DNA from: an uncultured Colwellia sp.
GTDB taxonomy: Bacteria; Pseudomonadota; Gammaproteobacteria; Enterobacterales; Alteromonadaceae
Assembly: GCA_913061475.1 (NCBI GenBank)
Contig: CAJXUN010000006.1
Span: 62,001 to 126,000, forward strand
DNA: 64,000 bases
Reading direction: 5' to 3'
The notes below the pieces were generated by a model, which did no database searches, was not told where the DNA came from, and worked only from the letters and a program-made list of their open reading frames with translations. Numbering within the stretch: the first letter of the stretch is position 1; each line of letters begins with the position of its first letter. The translations under genes and the position numbers were made by a program. Shown here piece after piece: positions 46,007 to 55,140 of this stretch.

Positions 46007-46849
46007 ATGAAATTATCAATCATATTTGCGAGTTTTTTATTTATTAGTTCACTCTATGCTCAAAGCAGCCTTCCCAAATGGGAGGCTGATTTAAATCAAG
46101 CGAGAGAATTATTTGAATTAAGTGAATATCAAAAGGCTTATGAAATAACTGCCAAAATATTAGCTGAAAGTGAAGAAGGAACTCAGCAATGGGTTGATTC
46201 AAGCTATTTTATCGCTTTTGCTGCTCTTCATACTGGAAAGGTTACCGAAGCGAATAAATGGTTTGAACTTCATATAAATGCATATGGTGCTGGCCTACAG
46301 GAAGGTAATATAGATGATGTATATTTTCTGTGGATAGATAATTTAATATATGGATTCGCTGCGTATTACCAAAACACTGGAGATTTCAAAAGCTCCTTAA
46401 AATTTCATCAAGCTAGATTAAACTTCTTTAATAGTTACACATCAACTTTAAAACAACGTGACTGGGCTTTAGCACATAATAATATTTCTGTTTCGTTAAG
46501 CTCTCTCAAACGATTTGATGAAGCAAGAAAGCATTTAATTATTGCAATTGGTTATGCTAAATCTGATCCTGTCACTCTTAAACACCTAAAGTTTCAAGAA
46601 ATTTTAATTTTAGCCTCAGAAGAAAAGTGTGAGGAGTTTGAGAAAAAAATCGAGGGTAGTTTTGCTAAAAGTCTTAATTCATTACAACAAGTTGTTTTAA
46701 AATTCTCATTATTAGAATGTAAAGGAGAGTTAGAAAAAGCATTGTTGCTAGCAAATAAAACATTGAAGAAGCATTCTAAAAGTGATGTAAATAAAACGAT
46801 AGAGTTACTAATTTTAAAGCAATACGTCGATAAAAACTCTAACAAGTAA
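46007..46849 (+). CDS. Cassette-encoded secreted protein with TPR-like helices
   Basis: 280 residues with a signal peptide ('MKLSIIFASFLFISSLYA', cleavage about 18). The remainder is alpha-helical with repeat-like pairs such as 'ARELFELSEYQKAYEITAKILAES' and 'SLKFHQARLNFFNSYTS', 'SLKRFDEARKHLIIAIGYAKSD', consistent with tetratricopeptide-like repeats. It probably mediates protein contacts in the periplasm. The start lies 5 bp after an attC-like core and the stop lies in another attC-like box, so it is very likely an integron cassette gene. AT-rich. Confidence 0.65.
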   Translation: MKLSIIFASFLFISSLYAQSSLPKWEADLNQARELFELSEYQKAYEITAKILAESEEGTQQWVDSSYFIAFAALHTGKVTEANKWFELHINAYGAGLQEGNIDDVYFLWIDNLIYGFAAYYQNTGDFKSSLKFHQARLNFFNSYTSTLKQRDWALAHNNISVSLSSLKRFDEARKHLIIAIGYAKSDPVTLKHLKFQEILILASEEKCEEFEKKIEGSFAKSLNSLQQVVLKFSLLECKGELEKALLLANKTLKKHSKSDVNKTIELLILKQYVDKNSNK

Positions 46850-46930
46850 CTATGATGTCAATAACCGTTATTTTGTCACTGCATCGCTTAGTTTTATCTA
46901 GTTGATATTTGTTTATTAGTTGAGCATTAT
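46837..46930 (+). other. Degenerate attC-like site 3
   Basis: Opens CTCTAACAAGTAACTATGA, overlapping the previous stop codon as at site 2, and closes TTAGTTGAGCATTAT. The left TAACAAGTAACTA and the reverse complement of the right end (TAATGCTCAACTA) agree at 9 of 13 positions. The central stem is unclear, so it may be decayed. Confidence 0.35.
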
Positions 46931-46966
46931 TTGCGTGATATATCAAATAAAGTGGAGATTACACCA

Positions 46967-47275
46967 ATGCTAGAAATTAGACCTAACTGTGAATGCTGTG
47001 ATAAAGACTTAGCACCAGATTCTACAGAAGCAATGATCTGCACATATGAATGCACGTTTTGCGTGACATGTGTCAATGAGATATTAGAAAATGTCTGCCC
47101 AAATTGTGGTGGTGGTTTTGTTCCTCGCCCTATTCGGCCGAAAGTAGCGAGACGTTCTGGCTTGAGTATTAGCCATCAGCCTGCTTCACTCAAAAGAGTG
47201 CATACCCAATGTAGTATTGAAGAGCTGAAAGCGTTCGCTGCAAAAACTAAACATATAGAGCCGCAAGATCGCTGA
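46967..47275 (+). CDS. DUF1272 cysteine-rich protein
   Basis: 102 residues from ATG 46967, 9 nt after GGAG; a TTG at 46931 would add 12 residues not seen in the family. 'MLEIRPNCECCDKDLAPDSTEAMICTYECTFCVTCVNEILENVCPNCGGGF' has eight or more Cys in CxxC-type pairs, the DUF1272 pattern, likely zinc-binding. Function unknown. DUF1272 proteins are common mobile cargo. A polar C-terminal extension follows 'RPIRP'. Confidence 0.85.
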   Translation: MLEIRPNCECCDKDLAPDSTEAMICTYECTFCVTCVNEILENVCPNCGGGFVPRPIRPKVARRSGLSISHQPASLKRVHTQCSIEELKAFAAKTKHIEPQDR

Positions 47276-47402
47276 TTGATAAGGCCACATCACCGCTAAG
47301 TAAGGCCACTACGCAAGCTAAAAACACTGTTTTCTTTTTTTACATTTTACCGACATTAATCGCCCCATTAGCAGGGTATTTTACCAACGAGAATTAACGT
47401 TA

Positions 47403-47978
47403 ATGCCTACACCAGAGCCATCGAGAATCATGACATTTTCAACACCAAAAGAACTCGGCCAGTGGCTCAAGGTGAATCACGCTACTGAAACTGAACTATG
47501 GGTCAAGATATACAAAAAAAATACTAAGATTGAGAGCGTGACTTGGCAAGATGTAGTTATTGAAGTTTTGTGCTGGGGCTGGATTGACGGTATTAAGAAG
47601 TCAATTGATTCCCAAGCCTACCTGCAGCGCATTACGCCGAGAAAAGCACGAAGTATTTGGTCTAAGCGCAACACAGAACATGCGGAACGTTTGATAAGCG
47701 AAGGCAGAATGATGGCTTCAGGACGAGTACATATTAGTGCGGCGAAAGCTGACGGTCGTTGGGAAAACGCTTACGTGGTTAGTGAAATGACAGTGCCAAG
47801 CGATTTCTTAGCAGCACTTGAGAGTAAACCAAATGCAAAGCAGTTTTTTGAGACCCTTAATAAATCAACTCGATATGTTATTGCCCACGGATTGACCAGT
47901 GCAAAGAAACCAGAAACCAGACAAAAACGGTTTGTAAAGTTCATCAATATGCTGGTTAACAAAGACAAGCCAAAATAG
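47403..47978 (+). CDS. YdeI/OmpD-associated family protein
   Basis: 191 residues. 'ELGQWLKVNHATETELWVKIYKK' and 'SVTWQDVVIEVLCWGWIDGIKKSIDSQAYLQRITPRKARSIWSKRN' are diagnostic of the YdeI family (DUF1905-like C-terminal region). The family is linked to antimicrobial-peptide or bacteriocin tolerance, with unknown mechanism, and is a frequent integron and island passenger. The ATG is preceded by no strong ribosome site; Met10 is an alternative start. Confidence 0.83.
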   Translation: MPTPEPSRIMTFSTPKELGQWLKVNHATETELWVKIYKKNTKIESVTWQDVVIEVLCWGWIDGIKKSIDSQAYLQRITPRKARSIWSKRNTEHAERLISEGRMMASGRVHISAAKADGRWENAYVVSEMTVPSDFLAALESKPNAKQFFETLNKSTRYVIAHGLTSAKKPETRQKRFVKFINMLVNKDKPK

Positions 47979-48116
47979 CCAAAATTCGGCACAAGCTAAG
48001 TGTCATATGGTATAAGCTGCTCAATAGAACGTATTAAAGGTGGCTTGCGTTCGCACCATACTATTTTTAGTTAGCCATTGAATACCGCCTAACATGTCAG
48101 CCCCTCAGGAGCTTTA

Positions 48117-48614
48117 GTGAAGATTCGAGAATTCAAGAAAGATGACTTCCCTGCTGTAAAAGATATTTATCAGCAAGGCATTGATACCGGAAACGCTACT
48201 TTTCAGCAAACGACTAAGAACTGGCAGGAATGGGATAATTCAATGTTAAATTGCTGTCGCCTGATCGCCACTGAAAATAATCAAATATCCGGCTGGGCTG
48301 CTCTTTCGCCCGTTTCAAGTAGAGAAGTATATTCTGGCGTCGCCGAAGTGAGTGTTTATGTTGCAAAACATGCACAAGGCAATGGTGTTGGACAAAAATT
48401 ACTTGCTCAATTAATTATTACATCTGAACGTAATAATATTTGGATGTTACAAGCCGGGATATTCCCTGAGAACATTGGCAGTATTGCACTTCATAAAAAG
48501 AATGGCTTTCGTCAACTCGGTATTAGAGAGAAGATAGGGAAAATGAATGGTGTATGGCGTGACTCTGTTTTTATGGAAAGGCGTAGTCAAATTGTCGGTA
48601 CATCAGACAACTAG
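48117..48614 (+). CDS. GNAT-family N-acetyltransferase (phosphinothricin-acetyltransferase-like)
   Basis: 165 residues from a GTG start that has AGGAG 6 nt upstream. 'VSVYVAKHAQGNGVGQKLLAQLI' holds the Q/RxxGxG acetyl-CoA loop (about 84-89), and 'NIGSIALHKKNGFRQLGIREKIGKMNGVWRDSVFMER' is the C-terminal signature of the PAT subgroup. It acetylates an amine of a small molecule, with substrate unknown. Resistance to phosphinothricin or methionine sulfone is only a family possibility. It is in the accessory island. Confidence 0.85.
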   Translation: MKIREFKKDDFPAVKDIYQQGIDTGNATFQQTTKNWQEWDNSMLNCCRLIATENNQISGWAALSPVSSREVYSGVAEVSVYVAKHAQGNGVGQKLLAQLIITSERNNIWMLQAGIFPENIGSIALHKKNGFRQLGIREKIGKMNGVWRDSVFMERRSQIVGTSDN

Positions 48615-48720
48615 CTTTTTATTAAGCGAGACGTTAACCAAGCCGTTAGCTAAGCTGAGCAAAGATTGCTGCTCTCAACCTTATCAACAAAGAATAAGAT
48701 TAGCACTTTGGCAGCAAGTA

Positions 48721-49368
48721 TTAAGTAAATGACGCATTGGCTTGCTGACGCTCATTTAATAAAATCACCGCTTGCGTACGGTTTTTTACTCCTAACTTTA
48801 AAAAAATGGTACTTGCATGGCTTTTAATGGTTGATTCTGACAAGCTCAGTTCATACGCTATTTGCTTGTTAAGTAAGCCTTCTGCAAACATTAACAATAT
48901 TTTGTGTTGTTGAGGGGTTAACGACGCGAGTTTATCTTTTTGTTCTGACATGTTTTCATCAGGATTAAAATCGCCATGAGGCGTCCATAACTTGCCTTGA
49001 ATAACGTCATTAATCGCCTTAATCATTTCAGGCACGGGGGTCGATTTAGGAATAAACCCAGCAGCCCCTAAACTCATGGCCTTGCGTATAGTATCAAGCT
49101 CTTCAAAACCTGAAATAATCACCACACCAATTTCTGGATATAGTTGGCGAATACGGCCAAGGGTATTAAAACCTTGAGCACCCGGAATATCAAGATCAAG
49201 TAAGATCAAGTCAATGTCTGAGTTGCTGGCGAGCTTTGCTTCTAATTCAGCTATGGTTTCAGCTTCGAGCAAAGAAGAGCAAACAAAACTAGACCTAAGC
49301 ATTAGTGCTAATGCTTGCCTAAATAGTGGATGATCATCGGCAATGATGAGTTTGGTATTTGATGTCAT
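48721..49368 (-). CDS. NarL/FixJ-type response regulator (CrbR-like)
   Basis: 215 residues: receiver domain with Asp11-Asp12 acidic pocket, phospho-acceptor Asp58 ('LILLDLD') and Lys near 108 ('PKS'), then a LuxR-type HTH (about 148-208, 'LTPQQHKILLMFAEGLLNKQIAYELSLSESTIKSHASTIFLKLGVKNRTQAV'). Regulators of this type partner CrbS/MxtR symporter kinases. The full-length kinase gene converges on it across the accessory island. It has a MITE-like insertion 24 bp upstream of its start. Confidence 0.9.
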   Translation of the reverse strand: MTSNTKLIIADDHPLFRQALALMLRSSFVCSSLLEAETIAELEAKLASNSDIDLILLDLDIPGAQGFNTLGRIRQLYPEIGVVIISGFEELDTIRKAMSLGAAGFIPKSTPVPEMIKAINDVIQGKLWTPHGDFNPDENMSEQKDKLASLTPQQHKILLMFAEGLLNKQIAYELSLSESTIKSHASTIFLKLGVKNRTQAVILLNERQQANASFT

Positions 49369-49392
49369 TTTATTTTCTAACTTAATATTTAG

Positions 49393-49665
49393 ATTAGGGG
49401 CTGTTGATCTTTGTTTAATAATTCAGCTGAGAGATAAAATCACCTTAATTAAGGCGAAAATGGTGTAGTTTAGTCATCTAAATTAACTATTTTCAACGCA
49501 AAGTAAGGTGATTTTAGCCTCAGCCCTTTGGGCAATGGCTATTTTTAACGCTAGCGGCATTAGAATTTCACTTATTTGGAACAACCAAACCCCGTTCATT
49601 CTGCTTTGCTAACATCAAAAGTAACCTATTGCTGAAAATATAAACAAAGATCAACAGCCCCTAAT
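49393..49665. mobile_element. MITE-like element with 25-bp perfect terminal inverted repeats
   Basis: The ends (49393-49417 and 49641-49665) are exact reverse complements; the outermost bases are ATTAGGGGCTGTTGATC. If the flanking TA is a duplicated target, the element proper is 265 bp and begins GGGG. An internal 13-bp inverted repeat (TAAAATCACCTTA, 49435-49447 and 49504-49516) is also perfect. No ORF is inside. This is the structure of a non-autonomous insertion-sequence derivative. The parent family is not identified. Confidence 0.75.
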
Positions 49666-49758
49666 GATCTTTTTATTTAGTCCAACAATGTTTTAGTTCG
49701 TTGATGAACTTAAATAAGGTAACCGTATTCGAGAAAACTGCAATGAAAATAAGCTCAA

Positions 49759-49776
49759 ACTAGACTAAAGGACTAA
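49759..49776. promoter_or_regulatory. 18-bp motif shared with 41254-41271 (inverted)
   Basis: ACTAGACTAAAGGACTAA is the exact reverse complement of the sequence in the porin/kinase promoter. It lies 390 bp upstream of the regulator start, but only about 117 bp if the MITE is removed. It is also 31 bp past the stop of the xdhC-like gene. Autoregulation is the natural reading. Confidence 0.5.
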
Positions 49777-49807
49777 GCCAAAAATAGGTTGATATTCGCA
49801 AAACGTG

Positions 49808-50902
49808 TTAACCATTAATGTACTTACCTGATAACGCCAAGCCACTGCGTTGGTGTAAAACACTATGACATTGCGCCAAAATAGATAAAGCAATTGATTC
49901 TGGTAATTCACCACCAATATCAAGCCCTACCGGACCATTAACATTTTTAGTTAACCACGCTCTGTCGGCTATCTCAGCTATTGCTTCAACATTGCCACGA
50001 CGTTCAAGTGGCCCTAACAAGCCAATATATTTTGCTGTGTTGCTTTCATGCAATAATTTTAACCACGCGGCATCTAACCTTAAGTTATGGGTCATCAATA
50101 TAGCGGCATCAAGTTGTTTGAATTGGGCTATTGCCGAAAAATCATCAGGGTGTACTCGAAAAATATCAGAGGCATCTTTAAACATACTTTGGCGAGCATA
50201 ACTAGAACGATGATCAACCACAGTAACGCGCCAGCCCATCTGCCTCGCCATTAACACTAATGGCACCGCATCGGAGCCACCGCCAAAAATCCAAAAATTT
50301 ATCGGTGCAGAAATTTTTGTTAATGAAATCTCGGTTTGGGCAAGCGAGAAATTAATATGGGCTTTATCTCGTTTTATCATTTGCTCAAGCTCGGCGTTTT
50401 TTACCTGCTGGTTTTGCGCATCAGTGCTGAGTAATAGTTGACCTTGATGATCAAATAAACTGAGTTCATTTAACGCGTGTTGCTCCCCCGCTGAAAATGT
50501 TTGCTGCAGATAGCTCAATTCACCATTATGCATACGTTGGTAAAGGCTAGTGAGCAGTGTTTGGTGTGCAGCCGTAATAAATTGCAGTAATACGCCGATT
50601 TTTCCTTTGCAGCCAACACCTAGCTCTGCGGCATAGCCATCTTCTTCCAGCATATCGTATTCAACATAATGCGCTTGTTGATTATCAAAAACCTTTTTAG
50701 CGTGTAAAACAATGTTAGCCTCTAAACAGCCGCCACTGACTAAACCATGAGTTTGCCCTAAACTATTCACCAACATAATAGCCCCAGGTGAACGGTAGCT
50801 CGAACCTGCTTTATTCACGATAGTGGCAATTACCCAAGCAAGTTTATCGCATTGGCTGAGATAGCGTTCTAGCAAGGAAAAATGAGAGTGATTGTTTAAC
50901 AA
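49808..50902 (-). CDS. XdhC/CoxI-family protein
   Basis: 364 residues. The N-terminal XdhC_CoxI domain (about 10-85) carries 'WVIATIVNKAGSSYRSPGAIMLV' and 'GLVSGGCLEANIV', followed by 'GVGCKGKIGVLL'. The C-terminal Rossmann XdhC_C domain (about 205-350) holds 'FGGGSDAVPLVLMARQMGWRVTVVD' and 'GPVGLDIGGELPESIALSILAQ'. XdhC proteins bind molybdenum cofactor and insert the sulfurated form into xanthine dehydrogenase-type enzymes. No molybdoenzyme gene is in the window, so it is an orphan here. Confidence 0.85.
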   Translation of the reverse strand: MLNNHSHFSLLERYLSQCDKLAWVIATIVNKAGSSYRSPGAIMLVNSLGQTHGLVSGGCLEANIVLHAKKVFDNQQAHYVEYDMLEEDGYAAELGVGCKGKIGVLLQFITAAHQTLLTSLYQRMHNGELSYLQQTFSAGEQHALNELSLFDHQGQLLLSTDAQNQQVKNAELEQMIKRDKAHINFSLAQTEISLTKISAPINFWIFGGGSDAVPLVLMARQMGWRVTVVDHRSSYARQSMFKDASDIFRVHPDDFSAIAQFKQLDAAILMTHNLRLDAAWLKLLHESNTAKYIGLLGPLERRGNVEAIAEIADRAWLTKNVNGPVGLDIGGELPESIALSILAQCHSVLHQRSGLALSGKYING

Positions 50903-51028
50903 TGTTAGGCCTTAGCGTTATTAAAAGTAGATAATGAACTTTTTATTTATCATAACAAGTTAAACAAACTTTAAAAACGTCAATTAGTCTGCTGCTTCAT
51001 AAATAGAAAATTATTGAAAAAACACCAT

Positions 51029-51053
51029 AAAAAAAGCCACTTAATAGTGGCTT
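51029..51053 (-). terminator. recA terminator
   Basis: On the minus strand AAGCCACT-ATTA-AGTGGCTT is followed by an uninterrupted T run, 25 nt after the recA stop. Classical intrinsic terminator. Confidence 0.9.
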
Positions 51054-51077
51054 AATTATAAATTAACAGACTAATAT

Positions 51078-52112
51078 TTATTTAGCTGGCGCTGCTACTT
51101 TCTCAGCTTCATCTACTGGCTTAGGCTTAGTTAATAACAATTCACGTAAACGGGTATCAATTTCTTTCGCTATTTCAGGGTTTTCTTTCAAGAATTTAGC
51201 TGCATTAGCTTTACCTTGGCCAATTTTATCGCCTTTATAGCTATACCAAGCACCGGCTTTTTCAACCATTTCATGCTTAACACCTAGGTCAACCAACTCA
51301 CCTAAACTGTTAATGCCTTCACCATACAAGATTTGAAATTCAACTTGTTTAAATGGTGGCGCAATTTTGTTTTTAACCACTTTAACGCGCGTTTCATTAC
51401 CGACGATTTCATCGCCGTTTTTAACCGCACCAATACGGCGAATATCTAAACGTACTGAGGCATAGAATTTTAATGCATTACCACCGGTAGTTGTTTCTGG
51501 GCTACCAAACATAACACCAATTTTCATACGAATTTGGTTAATGAAAATGATCATGGTATTTGATTGCTTTAAATTACCCGTCAGCTTACGCATGGCTTGA
51601 GAAAGCATACGTGCTTGTAAGCCCATGTGTGAATCGCCCATATCACCTTCGATTTCAGCTTTGGGTGTTAGCGCCGCAACTGAATCGACCACGATAATAT
51701 CAATAGCACCAGAGCGCGTTAACATGTCACAAATTTCCAACGCTTGCTCACCCGTATCAGGCTGAGAAACTAATAATTCGTTAATGTTTACACCGAGCTT
51801 TTCAGCATAGATTGGGTCAAGTGCATGCTCAGCATCAACAAAGGCACATACTTTACCGTTACGCTGTGCTTCAGCAATAACTTCCAAGGTCAGTGTAGTT
51901 TTACCACTTGACTCTGGACCATAGATTTCAACAACACGGCCTAGAGGCAAACCACCAGCACCGAGTGCGATATCTAAACCTAATGAACCTGTTGAAATAG
52001 TTTCAACATCCATGCTGCGATTATCACCCAGCTTCATGATTGAACCTTTACCGAATTGACGTTCGATTTGGCTTAAGGCTGCTGATAATGCTTTTTCTTT
52101 GTTATCGTTCAT
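51078..52112 (-). CDS. recA: Recombinase RecA
   Basis: 344 residues. Walker A 'GPESSGKTT' (65-73), '[19 protein letters not shown]' (loop L1 region), '[38 protein letters not shown]' (Walker B/L2 region) and the C-terminal '[21 protein letters not shown]'-like segment are all present. RecA forms filaments on single-stranded DNA, drives strand exchange and stimulates LexA cleavage. A LexA box lies in its promoter and a terminator follows directly; recX is not downstream. Confidence 0.98.
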   Translation of the reverse strand: MNDNKEKALSAALSQIERQFGKGSIMKLGDNRSMDVETISTGSLGLDIALGAGGLPLGRVVEIYGPESSGKTTLTLEVIAEAQRNGKVCAFVDAEHALDPIYAEKLGVNINELLVSQPDTGEQALEICDMLTRSGAIDIIVVDSVAALTPKAEIEGDMGDSHMGLQARMLSQAMRKLTGNLKQSNTMIIFINQIRMKIGVMFGSPETTTGGNALKFYASVRLDIRRIGAVKNGDEIVGNETRVKVVKNKIAPPFKQVEFQILYGEGINSLGELVDLGVKHEMVEKAGAWYSYKGDKIGQGKANAAKFLKENPEIAKEIDTRLRELLLTKPKPVDEAEKVAAPAK

Positions 52113-52164
52113 TTGTTGCTCCGCGATGATTTAGGTGCGTAATTCGTTCTGATGACGCAAAGTA

Positions 52165-52184
52165 TACTGTATAGTCGTACAGTA
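52165..52184. promoter_or_regulatory. LexA (SOS) box of recA
   Basis: TACTGTATAGTCGTACAGTA has the CTGT-N8-ACAG core with symmetric flanks, 53 bp upstream of the recA start. LexA would repress recA here. The rest of the 52113-52437 gap up to mutS shows no further motif. Confidence 0.92.
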
Positions 52185-52455
52185 TCAAGGTTTTTATTAA
52201 TTTATTTTATTTTTAAATTAACTTTAAATAACCTATACTTTTTATCCATTGATAATAAAGGACTTTATTTGCTTTAGTAACTTTTAAAATTTCAACGTGA
52301 AAAAGTTACTCTAGTAGATAATTGTGATTATACAGTACTTTCACAGCATTAACTTATTGGTCTTTTTTATAAAAAATAGAAAGATTTGATTACCTGCCTT
52401 ATGGCATAATCTATTCACTGAATCTATTGATAAATTTTTGAGTTCCGGCACTTCA

Positions 52456-55023
52456 ATGACAACAATTACCCAAGACCTTTCAACTCACACCCCTATGATG
52501 CGTCAGTACTTGACTATAAAGGCAGAGTTTCCACATATTTTAATCTTTTATCGTATGGGGGATTTTTATGAATTATTCTTTGATGATGCAAAAAAAGCAT
52601 CCGACTTGCTTGATATCTCATTAACTGCCCGAGGAAAAACCGGCGGTAATGCAATTCCAATGGCGGGGGTTCCCTATCATGCGGTTGAAGGTTATTTAGC
52701 GAAGTTAGTTCAACTCGGGGAATCTGTCGCTATCTGCGAGCAAATAGGCGATCCGGCGACCAGTAAAGGCCCGGTTGAGCGAAAAGTAGTGCGTGTGGTA
52801 ACTCCCGGCACGGTCAGTGATGAAGCACTACTCACCGACAGACAAGATAACTTAATTGTTGCCGTGCACCAAACACCACAAGGCTTCGGTCTGGCTTATT
52901 TAGATATGACCAGTGGTCGATTTGTATTAGTAGAACCGAGAACCGAGGAACAAGTACAAGCTGAATTACAACGTTTAGCACCGGCAGAATTGTTATACCC
53001 TGAATCATTAGCAGCTAATAGTATTATTGCCGGCCGTAAAGGTTTACGCCGACGCCCTGACTGGGAGTTTGATTTAGAAACCAGTAAAGCCCTACTCAAC
53101 AAGCAATTTGGTACACAGTCATTATCTGGCTTTGGCGTTGAAGATAAGCCATTAGGCATTGCCGCGGCCGGTTGTTTATTTCAATATGTTAAAGACAGTC
53201 AGCGTACGGCCTTACCGCATATTAGAGCCATTATTGGTGAGAGTGCATCAAGTGCGGTGATCCTCGACGCTGCGACTCGACGCAATTTAGAGTTAACACA
53301 AAACTTACAAGGTGGTAGCGAAAACACCCTTGCTGCGATCCTTGATAAAGCCGCAACACCTATGGGATCAAGACTGCTCAAGCGTTGGTTGCATTTCCCA
53401 TTACGTGATCTTAGTACCTTAAATAGTCGTCAAAATGCCATTGAAGAAATTTTACAGCAAGATTTATCAAATGAGCTCAACAGTAACTTAAAGCAGTTTG
53501 GTGATATTGAGCGAATTGTTGCGCGGGTGGCTTTACGTTCCGCCCGTCCTCGTGACTTTGCCCGTTTACGTAATGCCTTAATGCATTTACCTGATTTACA
53601 AACCCTGATGACCAGCTGCACTCAAACTCATCTAACTTCACTCATAAAACAGTGTCAGCCATTACCTGCAACACAAGCTTTGTTAGAAAGTGCCATTGTT
53701 GAAAATCCACCAGTATTAATTCGTGACGGTGGTGTTATTGCCCCTGGCTATAATGAAGAGTTAGATGTACTTCGCGACTTAAGCGATGGTGCAACAGAGT
53801 TTTTAGCTCAGCTTGAAGCGCGTGAAAAAGCGCGTACCGGTATTCACTCTTTAAAGGTAGGTTACAATAAAGTACACGGTTTCTTCATTGAAATGAGTCG
53901 CACCTCCGCAATGGATGTGCCTGATGATTATATTCGTCGTCAAACCTTAAAAAATAACGAGCGTTTCATTACCAATGAATTAAAACAGCACGAAGAAAAA
54001 GTGCTATCGGCACAAAGTAAGTTCCTTGCACTTGAGAAACGCTTATACGAAGCATTATTTGATCAAATATTACCTGAATTAGAAAAATTACAGCTACTCG
54101 CACAAGCGTTATCGGAAGTTGATGTACTCAACACATTTGCAGAACGGGCAGAAAGCTTAAATTATGTAAAACCGGTACTGCATGAGGATAGCGGTATTAA
54201 TATTGAGGCTGGACGTCATGTCGTAGTTGAACAAATGACAGCCGAGCCTTTTATTGCCAACCCGGTCGTGCTGACCGACAGTAGAAGAATGCTCATCATC
54301 ACTGGCCCTAATATGGGCGGTAAATCTACCTATATGCGCCAAACAGCCTTAATCGTATTACTGGCCCATATTGGTTGTTACGTACCAGCAAATGCGGCTC
54401 AAATTGGTATGGTGGATAGAATTTTCACCCGAATAGGTGCCTCAGACGATTTAGCCAGTGGCCGCTCAACCTTTATGGTAGAAATGACCGAAACCGCTAA
54501 TATCTTGCATAATGCCACCAATAAAAGCTTAGTGCTATTAGATGAAATTGGCAGAGGTACGAGTACCTATGATGGTTTATCACTGGCATGGGCTTGTGCT
54601 GAAATGCTGGCGATAAAAACCCAAGCCTTTACCTTATTTGCTAGCCATTATTTTGAACTTACATTATTGGCTGAACAAATTGATAGCTTAGCGAACGTAC
54701 ATTTAGATGCCGTTGAACATGGCGACAGTATAGTTTTTATGCACACAGTACAAGAAGGAGCTGCCAGCAAGAGTTTCGGCTTGCAGGTTGCGCAACTTGC
54801 CGGCATACCTAAAAGCGTTATTCAACGGGCAAAGCAGCGTTTATCTGAACTGGAAAATATGCAAGCACCGTCGGTTATGAGCCAAGCGCCACAAGCTTTT
54901 GAGCAGTTGTCATTAATGGAAACTAATCACCCTGCCATTGAGCAACTTAACGCAGTAGAGGTTAATGATCTTAGCCCTAAAATGGCACTGGATTTATTAT
55001 ATAAATTAAAAGAAATGCTGTAG
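52456..55023 (+). CDS. mutS: DNA mismatch repair protein MutS
   Basis: 855 residues from ATG 52456; a TTG six codons earlier also opens the frame but is unlikely. The mismatch-contacting F-Y-E is at 37-39 ('MGDFYELFF'), Walker A 'GPNMGGKST' at 617-625, '[20 protein letters not shown]' gives Walker B/D-loop, and 'SHYFEL' the signature His. The C-terminal segment includes the tetramerisation tail '[18 protein letters not shown]'. It detects mismatches and recruits MutL. Confidence 0.98.
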   Translation: MTTITQDLSTHTPMMRQYLTIKAEFPHILIFYRMGDFYELFFDDAKKASDLLDISLTARGKTGGNAIPMAGVPYHAVEGYLAKLVQLGESVAICEQIGDPATSKGPVERKVVRVVTPGTVSDEALLTDRQDNLIVAVHQTPQGFGLAYLDMTSGRFVLVEPRTEEQVQAELQRLAPAELLYPESLAANSIIAGRKGLRRRPDWEFDLETSKALLNKQFGTQSLSGFGVEDKPLGIAAAGCLFQYVKDSQRTALPHIRAIIGESASSAVILDAATRRNLELTQNLQGGSENTLAAILDKAATPMGSRLLKRWLHFPLRDLSTLNSRQNAIEEILQQDLSNELNSNLKQFGDIERIVARVALRSARPRDFARLRNALMHLPDLQTLMTSCTQTHLTSLIKQCQPLPATQALLESAIVENPPVLIRDGGVIAPGYNEELDVLRDLSDGATEFLAQLEAREKARTGIHSLKVGYNKVHGFFIEMSRTSAMDVPDDYIRRQTLKNNERFITNELKQHEEKVLSAQSKFLALEKRLYEALFDQILPELEKLQLLAQALSEVDVLNTFAERAESLNYVKPVLHEDSGINIEAGRHVVVEQMTAEPFIANPVVLTDSRRMLIITGPNMGGKSTYMRQTALIVLLAHIGCYVPANAAQIGMVDRIFTRIGASDDLASGRSTFMVEMTETANILHNATNKSLVLLDEIGRGTSTYDGLSLAWACAEMLAIKTQAFTLFASHYFELTLLAEQIDSLANVHLDAVEHGDSIVFMHTVQEGAASKSFGLQVAQLAGIPKSVIQRAKQRLSELENMQAPSVMSQAPQAFEQLSLMETNHPAIEQLNAVEVNDLSPKMALDLLYKLKEML

Positions 55024-55073
55024 TGAATTAACCTCAACTCGGGTTAACTTTAGTAAAGAAATGATAGTACTAA

Positions 55074-55100
55074 AAAAACCAGCATTTGCTGGTTTTTATT
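55074..55100. terminator. Bidirectional terminator between mutS and rpoS
   Basis: AAAAACCAGC-ATTT-GCTGGTTTTT, with T runs on both strands. It serves mutS (plus) and rpoS (minus), whose stops converge on it. Confidence 0.9.
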
Positions 55101-55140
55101 TAATCAATAATTGAAGCTACTTAAAAATTAGAGCTGATCC

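Noticed and set aside
52326-52345. ATACAGTA sequence near mutS as a second LexA box
   Set aside because: Lacks the CTGT half at the required 8-bp spacing.
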